Shown here: positions 56,756-64,000 of the stretch, piece after piece
How the letters are laid out: each line of letters opens with the position of its first letter
Position numbering within the stretch: the stretch's first letter is position 1
Source: Amoebidium appalachense
Taxonomy: Eukaryota > Ichthyosporea
NCBI GenBank assembly: GCA_963693365.1
Contig: CAVNZM010000004.1
Span: 4,154,001-4,218,000, forward strand
Direction of reading: 5' to 3'
DNA: 64,000 nt
Notes under the pieces: generated by a model
The model's database searches: none
Seen by the model: only the letters and a program-made list of their open reading frames with translations
Told to the model about the DNA's origin: nothing
Translations under genes and position numbers: made by a program

Positions 56756-56963
56756 CCGTGAAACTGAAGATTTTCCGTACTGCAAGGCGCATTGGTACGT
56801 TTTTCTACTCTGTACACTGACCACAAGTGTCTCCTTAAGCAACGCTCCCCCCGCCCCCCCCCCTCGCCCCACCACCAGAACACTCACACATACACACTTT
56901 CCCACTGAAACCCCCTTGGGCCCACTCTCTCTGCTGCACATTCCATATTTCCAGCATGGCACC

Positions 56964-57010
<47 letters not shown>

Positions 57011-57076
57011 ACACCACTCGCTCCCTCCCTCGCTCCCTCCCTCGCTGCAGTTCCGTTAACTAAGTATCTTAGGAAG

Positions 57077-57160
57077 CTGGTATGATGACCTCGAATTTTT
57101 TCAGAGCACTGTCCGAATAACCCTGACGACTCACTTTTTCGCAATGCTTTGGCTGACCAG
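57077..57160 (+). ncRNA. Box C/D snoRNA, copy 1
   Basis: The 84-nt unit starts with the stem half CTGGT, then box C ATGATGA (57082-57088), and ends with box D CTGA (57153-57156) and the closing CCAG, so the ends pair. An internal CTGA at 57123-57126 could be D'. The stretch before box D (TCGCAATGCTTTGG) is complementary to the conserved 28S rRNA sequence CAAAGCAUYGCGA as I remember it. TTCAGAGCACTG (57100-57111) is complementary to CAGUGCUCUGAA of the same rRNA region. Predicted role: 2'-O-methylation guide for 28S rRNA. Confidence 0.8.
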
Positions 57161-57454
57161 CACAACACACACGTTGCTACTGCAAATTTTACTGTCCTCT
57201 TGCTAACCATGAAATAATCGTTACAGGTGGGGCTACTGGCGCACGGAGATCCTTCGCTTAGTAGTTTAAGTAGGTTTCCTCCTGCCCCCCCCCCCTCTTA
57301 TTGCCTGTCAATGGGATCCATGGTTTTTGGGGTTTTTGAACAATCCTGTGTACTGAAAATTGCTGTTGGTGTATGCCACCAATGTATGCTGTCCCCCCCT
57401 TTCCCCCCCCCCCCTTTTTTTTTCTCTCCCTGTTGTAAGAGACCGCCCGGTCTG

Positions 57455-57539
57455 CTGGTATGATGACCTCTAAGTTTTCAGAGCACTGTCCGAACATCAT
57501 TGACGACGCAAAACTTTTTGCAATGCTTTGGCTGACCAG
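57455..57539 (+). ncRNA. Box C/D snoRNA, copy 2
   Basis: A paralogue of copy 1 with the same terminal stem (CTGGT/ACCAG), box C ATGATGA (57460-57466) and box D CTGA (57532-57535). Both rRNA-complementary stretches are kept: TTCAGAGCACTG is identical, and the box D guide reads TTGCAATGCTTTGG, one base different (a G-U pair in one rRNA variant). The middle is diverged (CATCATTGACGACGC) and the internal D' is TTGA. It lies in intron 2 of the host gene. Confidence 0.8.
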
Positions 57540-57843
57540 TATCACTACTCGTGGTTCTTTCGTTGGCTGCTCAAGCTTGATTACTGACCAAATGGTTTTT
57601 TGCTACGCAGGCTCGTAGATCACACGGTTGTGTTCTTCAGTGATAGGGCTGTCCAATGAGGTTAGTTCTCCCCTCCTCAATGCCCCCTTTTGTATATCCC
57701 CTTTCTCGTACTTTCCTTTCTGTATAGTTTTTACTGGCTCTTTGTGTGCTGCTGTGTTCTTTCAACCCCCCCTCCCTCGCTCCCTCCCAACCTTGCCGTT
57801 GATTGTTCTGTGTGTACCTCGATATGTGAAAGCCCAAGTCCTG

Positions 57844-57928
57844 CTGGTATGATGACCTCGAAGTTTTTCAGAGCACTGTCCGATCAACCCTGACGACTCA
57901 AACTTTTCGCAATGCTTTGGCTGACCAG
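57844..57928 (+). ncRNA. Box C/D snoRNA, copy 3
   Basis: A paralogue of copies 1 and 2: stem CTGGT/ACCAG, box C ATGATGA (57849-57855), box D CTGA (57921-57924), internal CTGA as D'. The guide before box D (TCGCAATGCTTTGG) equals copy 1. It lies in intron 3 of the host gene, 66 bases before the acceptor. Confidence 0.8.
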
Positions 57929-58054
57929 CAATCCTGAGCTGTGTAAAATTCTTGGACTTTATGATCTTTACTGACGATGCTACTGTTTTTGCAGATGGAC
58001 ACGAGTTGCTGCACTGGGAGTCTTCTGAGGACAAAGGGGCCTGGTTCTATGTTC

Positions 58055-58060
58055 AATAAA
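58055..58060 (+). terminator. AATAAA polyadenylation signal of the snoRNA host gene
   Basis: The hexamer lies 60 bases into the last inferred exon, followed by a short AT-rich stretch. It supports a polymerase II transcript ending near 58075. Confidence 0.6.
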
Positions 58061-58210
58061 AATGATCAATCAAAAAGATCAGTTCCTTTTGGTCACTTTC
58101 CCACACACTCTAGCCCCCTTGGTTGCTGTGTCGTGCAAATATAAGCACATCGCCATTTGTTGCTGCGTGCTGCTTTAGTTTGCCCACATACACCTTCACC
58201 GTTTGCTCAC

Positions 58211-58400
58211 CTTGCTTGCATAAGCAACCCTGCTAGTCTTTGATCAAGACGGGTTGGCCCTCCCGAGTTCAGTTGATGCTGCTGTCTGAGTTGGAGAGTC
58301 GTATGTCGCGGGGCTCAGGGGCTGATGCTCAGACGCATTTAATGACGTGGGTCCTCCCTGAGGATGGGTTCTGCCGAAGTTATACGCATACTGTGCGCAT
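58211..58400 (+). repeat. Dispersed repeat family, copy B
   Basis: Matches copy A at 15143-15358 over GCATAAGCAACCCTGCT, GATCAAGACGGGT and the GACGTGGG...CTGAGGATGGG segment. Nearby, 58639-58772 (copy C) matches the second half of copy A from TTTCGTCGACGAGG to the TTGTCCGTTATG end. Confidence 0.7.
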
Positions 58401-58772
58401 TGCTGATGGAAGTTTGCCTTGCGCATGTGTCAAGCACCATGCTTCTCGTCGCGTATGTGTACATCGTACCGTGTTCCGCATTCGACCCCCCCCCCGTGGA
58501 ACCCCGCGAGCTCAAGTCCCGGTGTATCATACCTCCTCCGCTTTCTATTTGAAACACGTGAAGCATGAGGCTAGCTATGTTTCTGCTCACTAGTACTGTC
58601 AAACACCACCACCGTGACTCGTGCACGTTGGTCCAAAGTTTCGTCGACGAGGTGGAGAGGTCGACACTCGGGTGCAGTAAATGTTGGTGACTTTCCTCTT
58701 CCTGGTGAGGCAGCTCTGTGCATTATGTACACTTATGTGTGGTTTGCACTCTGCATGGTGTTGTCCGTTATG

Positions 58773-59372
58773 AAAAGCAACACATTCCCCCCTCCTCCCC
58801 CCCCCCCTTCCAAAAAAAAAAGACACGTTTGGATGGTATTCAAAGTGAGTGTGTGTATGCGTGGGTACAACAGTGGTTGTTGGGTGGTGCCACTGGTGGT
58901 GGTGGTGGTGGAAGGTGCCGGGTGGAGGGCAGGGGGCCCCTGGCGGTGGTGGGTGGGGGGGGGTTGTTTCGTCTAGGCGGTGAACACTGTTGCCATACTG
59001 TAAGAACCTGCAGGCCGTGAAATGATGCAGGCCATCCGAAGTTCTATTCAACACGAGTAGAAGTGAATAAAATACAGGAAACACTTCTGGCACAAGCTCA
59101 TTCTTGAATGCACCTTGTGCCGATATTTACTTTCTACAGGTTACGTTTACATTCTACTCAGGTTACGTTCTACATGTGCACCTACTCAAGCTAAGTTTTT
59201 GAATTCGCGCGTAACAAGCATTCAGCTGCAAACAACACACTTCCTTTCTCGTGTTACACTGCCCTAAATTGCTCCTCCAGATACCTCCTGTCCCTAAACC
59301 CAGCTCAAAGAAAAAGACGGGGGAAGGTAAAAAAAAAAGAAAAAGAAAAGAAAAAACACAACGAAGAAACCC
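58773..59372. other. Intergenic region downstream of the PM20D1-like gene
   Basis: No gene is seen. It contains a C-run with adjacent A-run at about 58790-58822 and a (TGG)n patch at about 58890-58912; the remainder is unique. Confidence 0.6.
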
Positions 59373-60911
59373 CTACAACTCTTCCCTCTCCCTAATTGGT
59401 TTCAGAAAACTCTCAGCCGGCTGGTCCGCACTATCAATTAGATGGTAGAAAAAGTTTACGGCCACGCCCAAAGACTCCACACTCACCCTCTCATCCACCC
59501 CGTGAAACCTCTTTGTGTCTTGTGTCGTCATAATGAACGGCCTAAACCGATAAATGTGCTTGGTTAAACCCCAGTAGTGTCTCGTGTCTGTGTTTGCAAT
59601 CATCAGAGCTGGAGCAACATGCACGTCCCTCATTCTCGAGACACTATCCCGTATCAGAGCAAAACCAAAATCGCTATGTAAATGTGGCGAAATACGGCTT
59701 GGTGGACCAGACTCCCAAACATGCACACTAATCCTATCATCATTGATCACTTCTTTTACGTGTGCAACAACGGAATCAATCGAATCAAAGGGGTGTATAC
59801 GGAAATTCACAGTCGCCTTAACTTCATCAGGTAGAACGTTTTCCTTGATCCCCCCGTTTATCAATGTAATTGCCGTTGTAGTGCGCAAAAAGGAAGCTGT
59901 GGTAGGGTTCCTCAGCAAAAACCATGCCAAAAATGGTCGGAAAAACCACAGGTTGGAAAAAACAACGTTGAAAGGAAACTTTGCCTCCGACGCCACTTGC
60001 TCAATCATTTCTCTCAAGGGGCTTCCTGCTTGAAAGTGCACTTGCATCTGGCTCGTTTCCAGCTTGTACAATGCCTTGCTCATGATGCCGATGGCGGTCT
60101 CGGGCGGTGGCATGGATGAATGCCCCCCAGGCAATTTCAGTTGCAAATCCATATACAGCCACCCTTTTTCTGCTACACCAACTAAGGCGAGGGGCTTTTT
60201 CAGGCCGGGTAGTCCGTCTGTAGTGATAAAAAGCCCTTCGTCGAGGATGAATTCAAGGGCAACATTTCGCTTTTGCAGAACAGAAGATATCTCCTGGGCA
60301 CCGGTCAACCCAGAAATCTCCTCATCATGCCCGAATGCGAGGTAGATTGTGCGCTTGAATTCCCTTCCATTCTTTACCATGTAATTGGCTGCGGTGAGCA
60401 AAGTAACCAGCCCCCCTTTGTCATCCATCGCACCTCGCCCCCACACAAACTCCGTGTCATTGCTTCGATCGTCGAAGGGATCATGTGTCCACAGATTTCG
60501 GGTTGCTTCAGCGATGGGAACAACATCAAGATGTGCACAAAGCATGTATGGTTTGAGCGAAGGGTCAGAGCCTGTAATGGTGTATAGTAGAGAATGTGTG
60601 TTTATGGCTTCACGCTTCACTAGAGGCGATGAATGAAGTTCTGGAAAAGACTTTTCAATCAATTGGTGCAACTTAAGCAACTCACTTTGGCTCATGTTAC
60701 CGAAGGCGTAAGACACGCTCCTAACTGAAATTGCCTCTTTCAGGTTTTGGACGCACGCATCCGCCGGTATAAAGGTGCTTTCCTTCGGGGTGCATATTGG
60801 CACCTTTAACTGATAGCTTGGGATTGTTATTGTCCTGATGGTTATCACAAGAATGACAAGTAATGAAAGTGCTGCCAAAAAGTTCTTGACAACACCTAGC
60901 CACTGCCTCAT
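59373..60911 (-). CDS. PM20D1: M20 family peptidase, PM20D1-like (N-acyl amino acid synthase/hydrolase)
   Basis: A single-exon frame of 512 residues from ATG 60911, matching PM20D1 and fungal carboxypeptidase S in length. Residues about 8-30 form a hydrophobic signal or anchor helix. Metal-site motifs of the M20 fold are all present: LCAHLDVVP (H127, D129), GRGAMDDKGG (ligand D163), FGHDEE (catalytic E197, ligand E198), LDEG (D224) and the late RFHGVDERV (H470). The lid domain carries KLPGGHSSMPPPETA, the dimerisation-domain His motif. In animals PM20D1 condenses or hydrolyses N-fatty-acyl amino acids and is secreted; the fungal relatives are vacuolar peptidases, so the substrate is open. It lacks introns, unlike most neighbours. 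It is head to head with the GST zeta gene over 514 bases rich in CCAAT boxes. Confidence 0.92.
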   Translation of the reverse strand: MRQWLGVVKNFLAALSLLVILVITIRTITIPSYQLKVPICTPKESTFIPADACVQNLKEAISVRSVSYAFGNMSQSELLKLHQLIEKSFPELHSSPLVKREAINTHSLLYTITGSDPSLKPYMLCAHLDVVPIAEATRNLWTHDPFDDRSNDTEFVWGRGAMDDKGGLVTLLTAANYMVKNGREFKRTIYLAFGHDEEISGLTGAQEISSVLQKRNVALEFILDEGLFITTDGLPGLKKPLALVGVAEKGWLYMDLQLKLPGGHSSMPPPETAIGIMSKALYKLETSQMQVHFQAGSPLREMIEQVASEAKFPFNVVFSNLWFFRPFLAWFLLRNPTTASFLRTTTAITLINGGIKENVLPDEVKATVNFRIHPFDSIDSVVAHVKEVINDDRISVHVWESGPPSRISPHLHSDFGFALIRDSVSRMRDVHVAPALMIANTDTRHYWGLTKHIYRFRPFIMTTQDTKRFHGVDERVSVESLGVAVNFFYHLIDSADQPAESFLKPIREREEL

Positions 60912-61126
60912 TTTTTCCAACTTGTGAAATGCTTAGTAAATGTGTACAAAAGAATACTTTTCACCAGGGCCCCCTATATCTGAGTTGAACGAGAACGAAC
61001 AAAGTTCTAACTGTGACGTGACAAGTCAAGAGTCAACTCACTACCGTACCGTCACACCTTTTTTTTTTTTTTTCACGTTTCATTTTCGATTTTTTTGTTT
61101 TTGCGCAAAACAAGTAAATGGATTCG

Positions 61127-61195
61127 ATTGGCCGAACAGCAAACCAATCGGCAATTATAACCAATCACAATGCCTACACACTATTGACAACCAAT
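61127..61195. promoter_or_regulatory. Cluster of four CCAAT/ATTGG boxes between PM20D1-like and GST zeta genes
   Basis: ATTGG at 61127-61131 and CCAAT at 61144-61148, 61161-61165 and 61191-61195 lie near the middle of the 514-base divergent spacer, about 215-235 bases from each start codon. Two of them share the longer context ACCAATCACAA. This looks like a shared bidirectional promoter; NF-Y binding is inference. Confidence 0.6.
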
Positions 61196-61425
61196 CACAA
61201 GCCTTAATCTGTACTTTTGCGCAAATGCTCCCAGATTATTTTGGCAGTGACCAGTGCCGCAGGTTGGGAAAGAAGGAAAGAAACAAAACAGCCCCTGAGT
61301 TCAAAGTTTTTCAGTCTTTTGTGTTTGCATTGGCATCTTTGAAGAGAACACCGTTCGCGACCTGAGAGTAGCAATACTAATAAGAATTGCCTGTCGTTAG
61401 ACGTCGCAGCACACGTCACAGCACA

Positions 61426-63837
<2,412 letters not shown>

Positions 63838-64000
63838 GTATGCAAACGGAAGGTGAAAGTGGGTGACAGGGTGGAGGGGCGGTGATTTGTGGGTTTCTTT
63901 TTTTTTTCTATTCTTGGTCTTATTTCTTTACTCGTGCCTCTTTCCAACCTTTTTTTTTCTTTTTCTTTTTTGTGGTGGGTGTGTGTGTGTGTGTGTGTGT

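Larger units (their letters stand above)
56745..58075 (+). ncRNA. Non-coding snoRNA host gene, four short exons
   Basis: Exons are inferred at about 56745-56794 (donor GTACGT), 57227-57269 (acceptor TTACAG, donor GTAGGT), 57611-57660 (acceptor TACGCAG, donor GTTAGT) and 57995 to about 58075 (acceptor TTTTTGCAG). AATAAA lies at 58055-58060. The spliced exons are 40-80 bases each and carry no shared long reading frame. Each of the three introns contains one copy of the same box C/D snoRNA, ending 66, 71 and 66 bases before its 3' splice site. That matches the spacing known to favour intronic C/D snoRNA processing in animals. The spliced RNA is probably a by-product, as with GAS5 or UHG-type genes. 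Confidence 0.75.

Overview
The window is eukaryotic nuclear DNA. Its genes are split by GT-AG introns with long, low-complexity contents: (CA)n/(TG)n, (GA)n, poly-C/poly-G, poly-T and polypyrimidine runs. The gene set is typical of opisthokonts: POMT2, SQOR, ETHE1-type dioxygenase, SLC26, PM20D1-type peptidase and GST zeta. Together with the microsatellite-choked introns this suggests a unicellular holozoan, possibly an ichthyosporean. That placement is inference, since no rRNA or species marker is present.

Layout. 3-629 (+): 3' end of a single-pass membrane protein gene. 4599-8494 (-): seven-exon persulfide dioxygenase fused to a rhodanese domain. 11369-14314 (+): four-exon sulfide:quinone oxidoreductase, head to head with the previous gene across 2.9 kb that holds a 1.1 kb inverted-repeat element. 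18916-32468 (+): twenty-exon SLC26/SulP anion transporter. 34142-34570 (+): small single-exon membrane protein with a TATA box. 35718-38566 (-): four-exon ABA4-like (DUF4281) membrane protein, head to head with POMT2 at 39411-46523 (+, four exons). 48369-55436 (-): nine-exon aspartoacylase/succinylglutamate desuccinylase family enzyme, convergent with POMT2 across a minisatellite. About 56745-58075 (+): a non-coding host gene with three paralogous box C/D snoRNAs, one per intron. 59373-60911 (-): single-exon M20 peptidase (PM20D1-like), head to head with 61426 to beyond 63837 (+): maleylacetoacetate isomerase/GST zeta, cut by the window end.

Functional themes. The dioxygenase-rhodanese, SQOR and SLC26 genes lie consecutively and together cover the mitochondrial sulfide oxidation route: sulfide to persulfide (SQOR), persulfide to sulfite (dioxygenase), sulfane-sulfur transfer (rhodanese), and a possible sulfate or other anion exit (SLC26). 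Eukaryotic genes of one pathway are rarely adjacent, so this is the main pathway-level observation. The second is the snoRNA host gene: each snoRNA sits 66-71 nt upstream of its 3' splice site, and the snoRNAs carry two stretches complementary to one conserved 28S rRNA region.

Exon models were built by hand from splice-site consensus, phase agreement and remembered family sequences. No alignment or transcript data was available, so boundaries are predictions. All intron phases in the models are mutually consistent.
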